55,022 bases of DNA, from positions 1-55,022 of the forward strand of contig QZKI01000129.1 of NCBI GenBank assembly GCA_003598055.1, in the 5' to 3' direction. The stretch is from Candidatus Abyssobacteria bacterium SURF_17 (lineage in GTDB: Bacteria > Abyssobacteria > SURF-5). Below the pieces are notes generated by a model. That model did not search any database and had not been told where the DNA came from. It worked only from the letters and a program-made list of their open reading frames with translations. Both the position numbers and the translations under genes were made by a program. Below, one piece after another: positions 43,451-51,490 of this stretch (positions are counted from its first letter, which is position 1; every line of letters starts with the position of its first letter).

Positions 43451-44893
43451 TCAGTGTTGGACTTCGAACGCGACGCGCCGGTTCGCAGCCATTCCCGGCG
43501 GCGTGTCGTTGGATGCAATAGGCTTGCGTTTGCCGTTTCCAACTGCCTGCAGCATCGAGGCATCTAGGCCATCTTTCACCAGTTCATTCTTCACAGTTTC
43601 AGCACGCCTCAAGGAGAGCTCATCGTTGTAAGCGTCTGAACCTCGCGAATCGCAGTTTCCTGCGACGATCACTTTCCTTACACCCTCAATGACCTTGAGA
43701 GCTTCTGCAGCTCTTGCGGTGTTTTGCAATCCTTCGGGCGTCAAGTCCGCCTTGTCAAATTCAAAAAGGATGTTGGGGAAAATGAAATAGTCAGCGACAA
43801 CCAATTTCGGCGTCGCCACTTCTTTCTCTACCACTTTTTCAACTATCCTGACGTTGGGGCCGGGCTCAGGCGCGGGCGGCTGAACCAAGGTCTCGGGCTC
43901 AAGGCTCTGACCGCTCGGAATAATCGTGAATGCCACCCGGCGATTGAGCGCCTTGCCAGCCTCGGTGTCCGACGACGCAAGCGGTTTTGATGCTCCGTCG
44001 TCCGTAACATCGAGCACCTTCGGGTCGACTCCCAGGTCTGCCAACGCTTTCGCAACAGCTTCCGCTCGTGTGCGTCCGAGGTTCGGATATTGTGCCTCTT
44101 CCGCGGAGTCGATATTCCCTTCCACAAAAACCTTGTCGGAGCCGGATTTCTTAATCAACTCCGCAGCCTGCTCAAGCTGAGCGCCACCCGACACGAATTC
44201 CCCTGTCGCCTCATCAAATTCCCCTTTCGGCGGCAGCTCAGCACTCCCCTCAGCAAACGTAATCGTGGGGAAAATATAGCGGTTGGCATGAACTTCTCTT
44301 GTCACCGGAACGGGCGTATAGACAATCTTCTCGACAACTTGCATCTCGGGCGGCATCGGCTCTTCTGTCACAGACGGTGCAGGCTCTTCTACTACAGGCG
44401 GTGGAGGCGGAGGAGGAGCTTCCTCTTTCATCACAGGCTGCTTCGGCTTTTCTGCCACAGGCGGTGGAGGCGGAGGAGCTTGCTTCTCTGTCGGAGTTTC
44501 AACCTTTGCCTCCGGCTCGGCCAAAGCGACTTCTGTCTCCTCAGCTTCAGCGCGTTGAGTCTGAAGTTCTTCTTCAGTGATGACCCGAGGCTGTGGAACC
44601 CGACGTACTCTTCTCACCGTCTTAACGTCAAATGAGCGTACTATCCCCGATGAATCGACAAAGACCTGATATTGACGGCTACTCCGAGTCGAACTGTCTA
44701 CAACATATATCCAGGTCGCCCCATCGCCCCTGTTAATCACTTGGGTCGGCGCTCCCAATCCTGCCAAGAGTTCATTCGAGCTGTGCCCAACTACCTGGCT
44801 CAACCACCTCTCGTTCCCGGTTAGCCCAGTCGTCGCGCAACCAGCCATGCAAAAACCAATCAGGATGATGCTGATCAAAAACAGTCTTTTCAT
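43451..44893 (-). CDS. Lipoprotein with two tandem OmpA-like domains
   Basis: 480 residues. The signal peptide ends in a lipobox (CMAGC) with the lipidated Cys19. Residues 25-95 form a small SmpA/BamE-like beta domain (NELLAGLGAPTQVINRGDGATWIYV). Residues 105-190 are an acidic, proline-rich linker with two P6-7 runs. Two OmpA-type peptidoglycan-binding domains follow. The first (about 205-330) has a decayed NIDSAEEAQYPNLGRTRAEAV where the core sequence should be. The second (about 360-480) is complete (FEFDKADLTPEG, GNCDSRGSDAYNDELSLRRAETVKNEL, ASNDTPPGMAANRRVAFEV). It should tether a membrane to the cell wall. A sigma70 promoter is at 44985-45013. Confidence 0.88.
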   Translation of the reverse strand: MKRLFLISIILIGFCMAGCATTGLTGNERWLSQVVGHSSNELLAGLGAPTQVINRGDGATWIYVVDSSTRSSRQYQVFVDSSGIVRSFDVKTVRRVRRVPQPRVITEEELQTQRAEAEETEVALAEPEAKVETPTEKQAPPPPPPVAEKPKQPVMKEEAPPPPPPPVVEEPAPSVTEEPMPPEMQVVEKIVYTPVPVTREVHANRYIFPTITFAEGSAELPPKGEFDEATGEFVSGGAQLEQAAELIKKSGSDKVFVEGNIDSAEEAQYPNLGRTRAEAVAKALADLGVDPKVLDVTDDGASKPLASSDTEAGKALNRRVAFTIIPSGQSLEPETLVQPPAPEPGPNVRIVEKVVEKEVATPKLVVADYFIFPNILFEFDKADLTPEGLQNTARAAEALKVIEGVRKVIVAGNCDSRGSDAYNDELSLRRAETVKNELVKDGLDASMLQAVGNGKRKPIASNDTPPGMAANRRVAFEVQH

Positions 44894-44984
44894 TGCTCTT
44901 CATCTCCTTCTTGGCTCGCGCTACTTCGCAGTCAAGGTGTTGGTGTTTTGCCACTTGCATCGTTGATTAAGATGACTAGATTCT

Positions 44985-45013
44985 AGCATAATCATTAAGA
45001 ATAGCAAAGTCAA
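44985..45013 (-). promoter_or_regulatory. Sigma70 promoter of the OmpA-like lipoprotein gene
   Basis: On the minus strand: TTGACT (45013-45008), a 17-base spacer and TATGCT (44990-44985), about 92 bp before the start codon. Confidence 0.65.
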
Positions 45014-45454
45014 CCATATTGGGCTGCAATAACGCAGGTTCTCGTTTGCAGTTTCTGCCCGGCTCCTCGCATGTTTTGTACGCGACAGATTTAATGCTTC
45101 TTGATATTTCCTATCCAAGGCCTTTGAGCCTCTTCCAAGAGTGATCCCTCTGCACATGGTGTCTCCGCCTATCTCGCATTGATTACCCATGTGGCGAAGA
45201 CCTATCGGCGCATTAGAAGCCTGATAAACTGGCCAAGAAATCCAAATTACCCGTACTTCGGATGAGCGTAGTTTTGAAACAGAAACTGCACTCGAGAAGT
45301 TCCCTTTGACAGTGCACATTCTCATCACGTATCTGGATCGCAGGCATACGCGCACAGGGTGCAGGTTCTCACAAGCCTCCGTCGCAACCAACCGAGAACC
45401 GAGTGCTGGTGAATTGGTCGCATTTTCGATTTTGGATCGCCGATTTTGGATTGG

Positions 45455-45620
45455 AATCCGATGTTCATCCGTGTGCATCTGTGGGAAATAAGAAGTTTCT
45501 GGTTTCTTGTCTCTGGGGCAAGACAATGCCACCACGGAGGGCCCGGAGATTTTTTAAATGGAAACCAGAAACTACTTTCGGAAATCACGAATCACGGATT
45601 GCACGGATGGGCAGATTGCG
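45455..45620. repeat. Fold-back repeat
   Basis: AGTTTCTGGTTTC (45494-45506) is exactly inverted at 45561-45573. Outside this pair, CATCCGTGTGCATC (near 45470) faces CACGGATTGCACGGATGG (near 45593-45610) imperfectly. It looks like a decayed non-coding mobile element. Confidence 0.6.
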
Positions 45621-45643
45621 AGATTCACTCAGATTATTGGTAG

Positions 45644-45705
45644 GGGGATTTCCCTTTGAGCATCACTTCAATATTCAGCTTGACTTGTAAAGGGTTGAAA
45701 ACGGA
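45644..45705. repeat. Partial copy of the etfA 3' flanking sequence
   Basis: GGGGGATTTCCCTTTGAGCA and the following 40 bases (to TTGAAAACG) match 33599-33660 downstream of etfA at roughly three positions in four by eye. A shorter match is at 48437-48460. Confidence 0.5.
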
Positions 45706-45836
45706 GTGTGGACTTTTGAATGAGGAGACAGAGGTGCAAGACCCAGAGCATCGGTTGCTTCCCTCTTTCGTCTTGTTCCTTTCGTGTTTCCTCGCGGGCT
45801 CCGCGTCTTTGCGACGACAAAACTGTTAGACTATAC

Positions 45837-45865
45837 TTGACAATAACCGTCATACGTGATATAGT
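45837..45865 (+). promoter_or_regulatory. Sigma70 promoter of the cold-shock gene
   Basis: TTGACA (45837-45842), a 17-base spacer and TATAGT (45860-45865). Expected start is near 45872, giving a leader of about 134 nt. Confidence 0.75.
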
Positions 45866-45867
45866 AG

Positions 45868-45957
45868 CTTCAGAGTAAGACTCTTAGAAGCGAGAACGAG
45901 TTAGAAAAAATTCGGTTTGGTCCGTAAGAGTTTTATGAACTCTTGCGGGCTTTTTTT
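45868..45957 (+). ncRNA. Attenuator-like leader RNA of the cold-shock gene
   Basis: A terminator hairpin stands between the promoter and the coding region: CCGTAAGAGTT (45922-45932) pairs with AACTCTTGCGG (45938-45948), followed by GC and seven T. Upstream, AGAGT (45872-45876) can pair with ACTCT (45880-45884). Alternatively ACTCTTA (45880-45886) can pair perfectly with TAAGAGT (45925-45931), which breaks the terminator. These four segments form a classic terminator/antiterminator set. A stand-alone RNA of about 85 nt is the other possible reading. Confidence 0.6.
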
Positions 45958-46005
45958 ATTTCCTTTCGAGGGCATTACTCAATTCTTGATAAGGGAGGTG
46001 AAATA

Positions 46006-46206
46006 ATGTCAGAAGGAACCGTGAAGTGGTTTAACGACCAGAAGGGTTATGGATTCATAACCCAGGATAATGGACCGGACGTGTTTGTCCATCATGAGTC
46101 AATCAACGGAAGTGGGTTCAAGACTCTCACTGAGAACGACCGCGTCCGTTTTGAGACGGTCCAAGGCCCGAAGGGTCTGAAGGCAGAAAAAGTGGAGAAG
46201 CTGTAA
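46006..46206 (+). CDS. Cold-shock domain protein, CspA family
   Basis: A 66-residue single cold-shock domain. RNP1 is KGYGFIT and RNP2 is VFVHHESI, both with the surface aromatics that bind single-stranded nucleic acid. It acts as an RNA chaperone that melts secondary structure, often in the cold. The ATG at 46006 has GGGAGGTG upstream; an earlier in-frame start at 45943 lies inside the terminator hairpin and is rejected. A strong promoter, the attenuator-like leader and a good terminator make this a self-contained unit. Confidence 0.96.
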   Translation: MSEGTVKWFNDQKGYGFITQDNGPDVFVHHESINGSGFKTLTENDRVRFETVQGPKGLKAEKVEKL

Positions 46207-46233
46207 CAGGCTTCATTCGCAATCTGGGAGAAT

Positions 46234-46273
46234 CCCGCATCGGCTCATTCGATGCGGGGTTTTCACTTTTTCC
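46234..46273 (+). terminator. Rho-independent terminator of the cold-shock gene
   Basis: CCCGCATCG (46234-46242) pairs perfectly with CGATGCGGG (46250-46258), then GTTTTCACTTTTT. Confidence 0.8.
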
Positions 46274-46459
46274 TGCGGCCGAAAGCATTCAGAAGGCGGG
46301 CTGAGCGCGACACTTGAACGAGCAGAAATGCGATAGGCACAGTATCCCGGGAGGAAAAGTCGGCGTCTCTATGACTCAGAGGGTACCCACATTGCATACG
46401 TGTTCCCGCAGCGGGAGAATCACCGGATTCCTGCATTAACTTCTTTACGATGAGGATTT

Positions 46460-48283
46460 ATGAAACGTAATGACATAAGGAACATTGCCATTATAGCCCA
46501 TGTTGACCATGGCAAGACAACGCTTGTTGACGGTATGTTAAGGCAAGCAGGTCATTTTCGGGATAATGAGACAATAGCAGAACGAGTCATGGATAATCTG
46601 GATCTCGAAAAAGAAAAAGGCATTACCATAATGGCCAAGAATACCGCCGTTGAGTACAACGGCGTGAAGATAAATATCGTCGATACCCCCGGCCACGCCG
46701 ATTTCGGAGGGGAAGTAGAGAGAACCATGAAAATAGTGGATGGGGTCCTGTTGCTGGTGGACGCTTCAGAAGGCCCTCTTCCACAAACCAGGTTTGTACT
46801 CAAGAAGGCTTTGGAACTTAATTTGCCCTCCATAGTGGTCATCAACAAGATCGACAGGCCTGACGCCAGAATCAGGGAAGTGATAAATGAAGTCTATGAC
46901 CTTTACATTGACCTTGATGCCACAGAAGAGCAATCTGGCTTTCCTATTGTTTATACAAACGCCAGAGCGGGCACCGCTACATTAGATATCAATCAGCAAT
47001 CCGCCGACCTGAAACCCTTGTTCGAGCTTCTCATCAATACCATCCCGGCGCCGGCCGGCGATGAGGACGGCATCCTGCAATTACTCGTTGCGAATATTGA
47101 TTACAACGATTATGTCGGCAGACTTGCTATCGGGCGCATATTTTCCGGAACCGTAACTGTTGGCGATCAGGTTGCGATGATAAATAGCACGGGGAATATT
47201 ACAAGAACCAAGATAACCTCGATTTACACGTTCCATGACCTCAAAAAGGTGCAAACCAATACTGCCTCAGCAGGTGAGATAGTCGCCCTGGCAGGACTGG
47301 ACGGGATAAGCATTGGTGATACGGTTACTGATACGGAGAAGCCAAAGGCGTTGCGCAGGATCACGGTGGACGAACCAACCATATCCATGATATTTTCGGT
47401 AAACAACTCGCCGCTTGGGGGAAGAGAAGGCAGGTTTGTAACCTCGCGAAATATACGGGAACGGCTGGAAAAGGAGCTGTTGTACAACGTTTCCATAACG
47501 GTCGATTTTTCCAATCCGGATGCTTTCAAATTGAGCGGTCGCGGTGAACTGCAGCTTGCCATCCTGGTGGAAATGATGCGTCGGGAAGGATATGAACTTT
47601 CCGTATCGATGCCGGAAACCATCACAAAAGAAATCAATGGTATCTTGCATGAACCAATGGAATTGCTGATTGTAGATATTCCTGAAGAGTTTGTTGGCGT
47701 GGTAACACAACAGCTTGGCATGAGAAAAGGCCGCATGCAAAAGATGCGGACCTTTGAGCACGGGCGGGTAAGGCTGGAATTCAGGATACCGTCCAGGGGG
47801 TTGATTGGGTTCAGGTCTCAGTTCATGACTGAGACCAAAGGCACTGGCTTATTAAATCATCTGTTTGACGGCTATGAACCATGGCACGGCCCTATGTCCA
47901 AGAGGCAAACCGGCACCCTGGTGGCCGACAGGCAAGGCAAAGCAACGACATACTCCCTGTTTCGCCTGCAATCCCGGGGAATTCTTTTCGTAAGAGAGAA
48001 TACGCCTGTATACGAAGGCATGATTGTGGGCGAACATTCAAGAAGCAATGACCTGGAAGTCAATGTCATCAGAGGGAAAAAACTCACCAATATGCGGGCT
48101 GCCGGCTCTGATGATGCCCTGCAACTGGTGCCGGCAAAGATACTAAGTTTGGAAGAGTCTATAGAATTTATTAGAGAAGATGAACTCGTTGAAGTAACCC
48201 CTCAATCCATAAGACTGAGAAAAACGGTCCTTCAAGCTAACAAGAGGGCAAAGGCACATATCTTGCAAAATCAGGCAGTGTAA
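46460..48283 (+). CDS. typA: Ribosome-associated GTPase TypA/BipA
   Basis: 607 residues, normal for TypA. This EF-G-like translational GTPase helps ribosome assembly and stress responses. G1 is AHVDHGKTT (13-21), G2 is in KGITIMA, G3 is DTPGHADFG, and G4 is NKID followed by RPDAR. The C-terminal TypA-specific region includes [18 protein letters not shown] and [15 protein letters not shown]. Codon use is visibly more AT-rich than in neighbouring genes. A diverged copy of the etfA tail with its own terminator sits only 28 bp after the stop. Together these suggest that the gene arrived from another genome or place. GAGG lies about 5 bp before the ATG. Confidence 0.95.
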   Translation: MKRNDIRNIAIIAHVDHGKTTLVDGMLRQAGHFRDNETIAERVMDNLDLEKEKGITIMAKNTAVEYNGVKINIVDTPGHADFGGEVERTMKIVDGVLLLVDASEGPLPQTRFVLKKALELNLPSIVVINKIDRPDARIREVINEVYDLYIDLDATEEQSGFPIVYTNARAGTATLDINQQSADLKPLFELLINTIPAPAGDEDGILQLLVANIDYNDYVGRLAIGRIFSGTVTVGDQVAMINSTGNITRTKITSIYTFHDLKKVQTNTASAGEIVALAGLDGISIGDTVTDTEKPKALRRITVDEPTISMIFSVNNSPLGGREGRFVTSRNIRERLEKELLYNVSITVDFSNPDAFKLSGRGELQLAILVEMMRREGYELSVSMPETITKEINGILHEPMELLIVDIPEEFVGVVTQQLGMRKGRMQKMRTFEHGRVRLEFRIPSRGLIGFRSQFMTETKGTGLLNHLFDGYEPWHGPMSKRQTGTLVADRQGKATTYSLFRLQSRGILFVRENTPVYEGMIVGEHSRSNDLEVNVIRGKKLTNMRAAGSDDALQLVPAKILSLEESIEFIREDELVEVTPQSIRLRKTVLQANKRAKAHILQNQAV

Positions 48284-48311
48284 TCAAGAACAAAGAGACG
48301 TTTCACCCCCC

Positions 48312-48383
48312 GGTATCCTTGGCGACCTGTTCAAGGTCGTTCCCGTAATGACCGAAGAGTTCAAGAAGATGCTCGCGCAGTAA
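48312..48383 (+). pseudogene. Remnant of an etfA 3' end
   Basis: 24 codons, GILGDLFKVVPVMTEEFKKM then LAQ and stop, differing from the etfA C-terminus at 33548 by two conservative residues. Even the bases after the stop (TAAGAAGAATAATC) are the same. No other part of etfA precedes it; the copy begins abruptly after a C-run. It is a fragment of a second etfA, not a gene. Confidence 0.85.
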
Positions 48384-48406
48384 GAAGAATAATCCCGAAA
48401 TAGATT

Positions 48407-48450
48407 CCCCCTGCTCTCCTTGCCCAAGGGAGCAGGGGGATTTCTTTTTT
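48407..48450 (+). terminator. Rho-independent terminator after the etfA remnant
   Basis: CCCCCTGCTC (48407-48416) pairs with GAGCAGGGGG (48430-48439), followed by ATTTCTTTTTT. Its place relative to the remnant equals that of the etfA terminator, so it was probably copied along with it. It can now serve typA. Confidence 0.8.
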
Positions 48451-48690
48451 GAGCCGCACTTCCGACTGAAAGTTTCATATGACCGGTTAGCCCGCCGCAG
48501 ATGGGGTCGGATGCTTGCAAGCACAGCGAAAGTTGCCCAAGAGGAATGTGTGTGTTATCTTTACGATGGATTTCTATCGAGAATTGACTAGGGCAATGCT
48601 TGTCCACAGAGGGAGCGGTTTCTGGTGTTTAAAGGCTGCAAGAAAATCGGATGACCCGCACTTTGAGGGTGAAAATAGGAGAAAAGCCGG

Positions 48691-49689
48691 ATGGTTCTTT
48701 ATGACCTGATAGAAAAATCCCGGGACGGCGAACCGCTGTTACGGGAGGAATTAATCTTCTTGCTTTCAATGCGGCCCGACTCTCCCGAATCGTATCTTGT
48801 AATGGCTGAGGCCAATCGAATCTCAAAGCAATTGACAGATAATAAGGCGGAAGTGCATGCTCAACTAGCCCTAAACCTGGCGCCCTGCCCCGGCAATTGC
48901 ACGTTTTGCGCGTTCGCGCAAAAGAACGGCATCTTCTCACAGGAAACGCGTCTGACGGCAAGAGAGGCTGTCGCTTACGCACAGCAGTTCGAGAAAGCCG
49001 GCGCAAATGCGGTATTTGTCATGACTACGGCCCATTATCCGCCTGGCCTCTTCCTTGAAATATCTCAGGAGATTTGCAGGAACCTCGATGCAGAGACGGT
49101 ACTCATTGCAAACGTCGGTGATCAATCTCTCGCCGATGCTAACAAAATAGAGGAGGCCGGGTATGCCGGGGTCTACCACGCGCTTCGGCTGCGCGAGGGC
49201 ATCGATTCCGGACTATCGTCGGAGAAGAGAAAAGAGAGCATTCGCAACTTTCAGGAGGCGGGACTGAAAGTCGGGACCTGCGTTGAGCCTGTCGGACCTG
49301 AACACACCAACGAGGAACTGGCCGACATGATCCTTTTCACGGCGTTCGTCAATCCGGCATACAGCGGTGCCGCCAGACGCATCGCAATCCCGGGTACGGA
49401 GATTGCCAAACGAGGGACCATTAGCGAGTTGCGCATGGCTCAGATTGTAGCCGTGACGCGACTGGCAATGCCAAGAACGGTTCTTGGCAACTGTACGCAT
49501 GAGCCTTGCACACTTGGAGGCCTCGCCGGCGCCAACTTGTTCTGGGCGGAAGTGGGCGCCAACCCGCGAGACACGCAAGAGAGAACCGAGGAAGGCAGGG
49601 GCGAGACGGTAGAGACATGCCGCACGCTCTTTCACGAGTGCGGGTGGAGTATCTACGAGGGGCCTTCCCGGTATTACCAAGAAAGCTAG
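48691..49689 (+). CDS. BioB-like radical SAM protein of unknown function
   Basis: 332 residues. The radical SAM cluster motif is Cys66-x3-Cys70-x2-Cys73 (CPGNCTFC), followed by a TIM barrel. The C-terminal part (IVAVTRLAMP, LGGLAGANLFWAEVGANP) follows the biotin synthase pattern. However, the arginine that holds the [2Fe-2S] cluster in BioB (in its AGRE segment) is replaced by LGNCTHEPC. It is therefore probably not a biotin synthase but a member of the wider BioB/HydE/PylB/HmdB superfamily. The extra cysteines (GNCTHEPC) could bind another cluster. No biotin or pyrrolysine genes are near. GGAG lies upstream of the ATG. It ends overlapping the convergent next gene by 4 bp. Confidence 0.8.
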   Translation: MVLYDLIEKSRDGEPLLREELIFLLSMRPDSPESYLVMAEANRISKQLTDNKAEVHAQLALNLAPCPGNCTFCAFAQKNGIFSQETRLTAREAVAYAQQFEKAGANAVFVMTTAHYPPGLFLEISQEICRNLDAETVLIANVGDQSLADANKIEEAGYAGVYHALRLREGIDSGLSSEKRKESIRNFQEAGLKVGTCVEPVGPEHTNEELADMILFTAFVNPAYSGAARRIAIPGTEIAKRGTISELRMAQIVAVTRLAMPRTVLGNCTHEPCTLGGLAGANLFWAEVGANPRDTQERTEEGRGETVETCRTLFHECGWSIYEGPSRYYQES

Positions 49690-50423
49690 GCGGACAGGAA
49701 CGTATCAGCCTTCTCGAATTTGCCGGTCCATTCAGGGTTTGATTCCGGGGGCCAGCCGGACGGACATTCTTTCTCCTTGCGGCAGTACCGGAAATCACAT
49801 AGTTCATGACCATTGGCGAGAGTCTTGCTCCTTTCCACAGCTATTCCGACCGATTTCCACTTTGCCCAATCGGTAAGGCACAGATAGGGAACGAATTCTT
49901 CGAGTCCCTGAGAACGCCAGAACTTATGAATGCCGCATTCTTTGATATCATAACCGAAGAGATAGTCTTCTCCTCCCTCAACAAACTCAAAGACCCAATC
50001 CGCGGGAAACTTCCGGAGACTGGACTCTTTCGCCGTCAGCCTCCACTTTTCAATCGTACTCTTCCTGAAATATGAAGACCTCTTCATTAATCGGAACGGC
50101 AGGGGAACAGCGTTACAGGCACTTTCCGCGAAATCAAAAACGAACTCGCCTATCTCTCTGGTCGAGAGATGCTCTTCCTTCAAAATAACGACCATTGGCA
50201 TGAAGAAGGCCGCCAATTCAAGGTTTACTGCAAGAAGGTTCTTCCTGCCGCCAATATCCGGAATCAATGGATAGATGGATTTGAATAGTTCCCGAGCCCT
50301 CTTCAGCCAGATATCGGCTTGTTGCTTTCCGTAGCGTCTCCTCAGTACTCGCCTTTGAAAGAAAACGGAAATCTCGAACAAGAGGAGTGTTCTCGCAGGT
50401 ACCCTCACAACGCCTTGTTTCAT
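49686..50423 (-). CDS. ATC-hydrolase-like protein (2-amino-thiazoline-4-carboxylate hydrolase family)
   Basis: 245 residues resembling the L-2-amino-thiazoline-4-carboxylic acid hydrolase family. Helical N-terminal half; then the conserved segment DYLFGYDIKECGIHKFWRSQGLEEFVPYLCLTDW with its Cys and Asp, and the end LANGHELCDFRYCRKEKE. In Pseudomonas the named enzyme opens a thiazoline ring on the way to cysteine, but most family members are uncharacterised. It has no membrane segment. GGAGG lies about 8 bp before the ATG. The family call rests on motif memory, and the reaction is uncertain. Confidence 0.65.
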   Translation of the reverse strand: MKQGVVRVPARTLLLFEISVFFQRRVLRRRYGKQQADIWLKRARELFKSIYPLIPDIGGRKNLLAVNLELAAFFMPMVVILKEEHLSTREIGEFVFDFAESACNAVPLPFRLMKRSSYFRKSTIEKWRLTAKESSLRKFPADWVFEFVEGGEDYLFGYDIKECGIHKFWRSQGLEEFVPYLCLTDWAKWKSVGIAVERSKTLANGHELCDFRYCRKEKECPSGWPPESNPEWTGKFEKADTFLSA

Positions 50424-50684
50424 TTCAAGCCTCCAAGAGTTTTCCCTCGATATCGTGACTTGTCAAGAGGGGTAGTCGAATTATGATGACCTCTGCCGCC
50501 GCACATCGGCTATATGTCATATGGAAACCAACTCCAACCACTATAACGATGATGCGGTTACGGCGATTGCGAAAATTGGAAAGAACACCAGAACAAGGCT
50601 TGCGCTGCGAATGGCATCTTTGTCTCGCACAAGAAGGTGGTCGTGAACGCAGATTTCAGGCTATTGTGTAAGCTACTATAGCCT

Positions 50685-51212
50685 CTATTGCTTTGCGAAG
50701 ATATATATTCTCTTCCCTTTTCGCGAAAGTTTGAACAATCCACCGCTCGGTACTTTCGATAATATCTCGTTTTCCTTCATATGGTGATCACTGAATGCAA
50801 GAATTCCGGCTGGCTTTAACACCCTGTGCGCCTCCGTTAGTACCGAGCTTCTATTCTTCAACATATGAAAGATGTCGGTCAACAGGACGACATCCACGGA
50901 ACCCGACTCCAATCCCGTGGCACAATCCGAATGTATGGTTTCAATATTCTTCAAGCCGCTCTTTGAAGAGAGGCTGTGCACCCGTTCAATTGCAAGCGGA
51001 TGAACATCCAGAGAATATACCTTTCCTGTTGGTCCTACTAGCTTGGCAGCGACAATCGAATAGCTTCCGGGACCGCATCCAAAATCGAGGATGTGAAACC
51101 CCGATTCTATCTTGACTTCTTTCAAGATTTCCCCTCGGGGACGAACCCAATCTCGAATCTTCAGAAGAAGACACATGCCTCTGAATGATAGATCGGACAT
51201 CGGCTTTTCCAT
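50685..51212 (-). CDS. SAM-dependent methyltransferase, short
   Basis: 175 residues from the ATG at 51212, which has a purine-rich site (GGAGAAGGGAAG) upstream. The open frame runs 82 codons further upstream, but that part has no methyltransferase similarity. Motif I is ILDFGCGPGSYSIVAA, motif II VYSLDVHPLA, then VDVVLLTDIFHML and HRVLKPAGILAFSDHHM. It resembles small UbiE/ArsM-related methyltransferases but lacks cysteine motifs for metalloids. Substrate unknown. A TATACT box with TG before it lies near 51350 on the minus strand as a weak promoter candidate. Confidence 0.8.
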   Translation of the reverse strand: MEKPMSDLSFRGMCLLLKIRDWVRPRGEILKEVKIESGFHILDFGCGPGSYSIVAAKLVGPTGKVYSLDVHPLAIERVHSLSSKSGLKNIETIHSDCATGLESGSVDVVLLTDIFHMLKNRSSVLTEAHRVLKPAGILAFSDHHMKENEILSKVPSGGLFKLSRKGKRIYIFAKQ

Positions 51213-51490
51213 CTGTCTTCCCTTCTCCGATTTTGCCCTTGCTGCGTACTCGGCGCACATAGTTATATCATTCGGTCCGCCTTTGCATGAGTATCGGGAC
51301 ATAGGATTCCGGGCTTCCCAAGGGCTCACGGTGGAGCAATGACTAAGTCTGGCAAAAGTATACAGCCGATTGCCTCGAAAGTTCTCTTGAGAAGATCGGA
51401 TTTCTCGGTTTCGCCAGGAATACAACAATCCTTGGAATTCCCTGCTTTCACTGCTCAATGTGATCGAGAAGTCCTATCTCAAGGAGCCAT

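Larger units (their letters stand above)
44894..45836. other. Gene-poor region with repeat relics
   Basis: About 940 bases without a gene. It contains the OmpA promoter, a fold-back repeat near 45455-45620, a partial copy of the etfA 3' flank at 45644-45705 and a CGTCTTTGCG relic at 45770-45815. Bases 45014-45450 show nothing recognisable. Confidence 0.6.

Noticed and set aside
46301..46320. GACACTTGAACG shared with the etfA downstream region (33681)
   Set aside because: Only about 12-14 bases agree. I cannot rule out chance, so it is not used as evidence for the etfA-flank duplication.
48691..49689. Biotin synthase (bioB)
   Set aside because: The auxiliary-cluster arginine region is replaced and no biotin genes are adjacent, so only a superfamily call is made.
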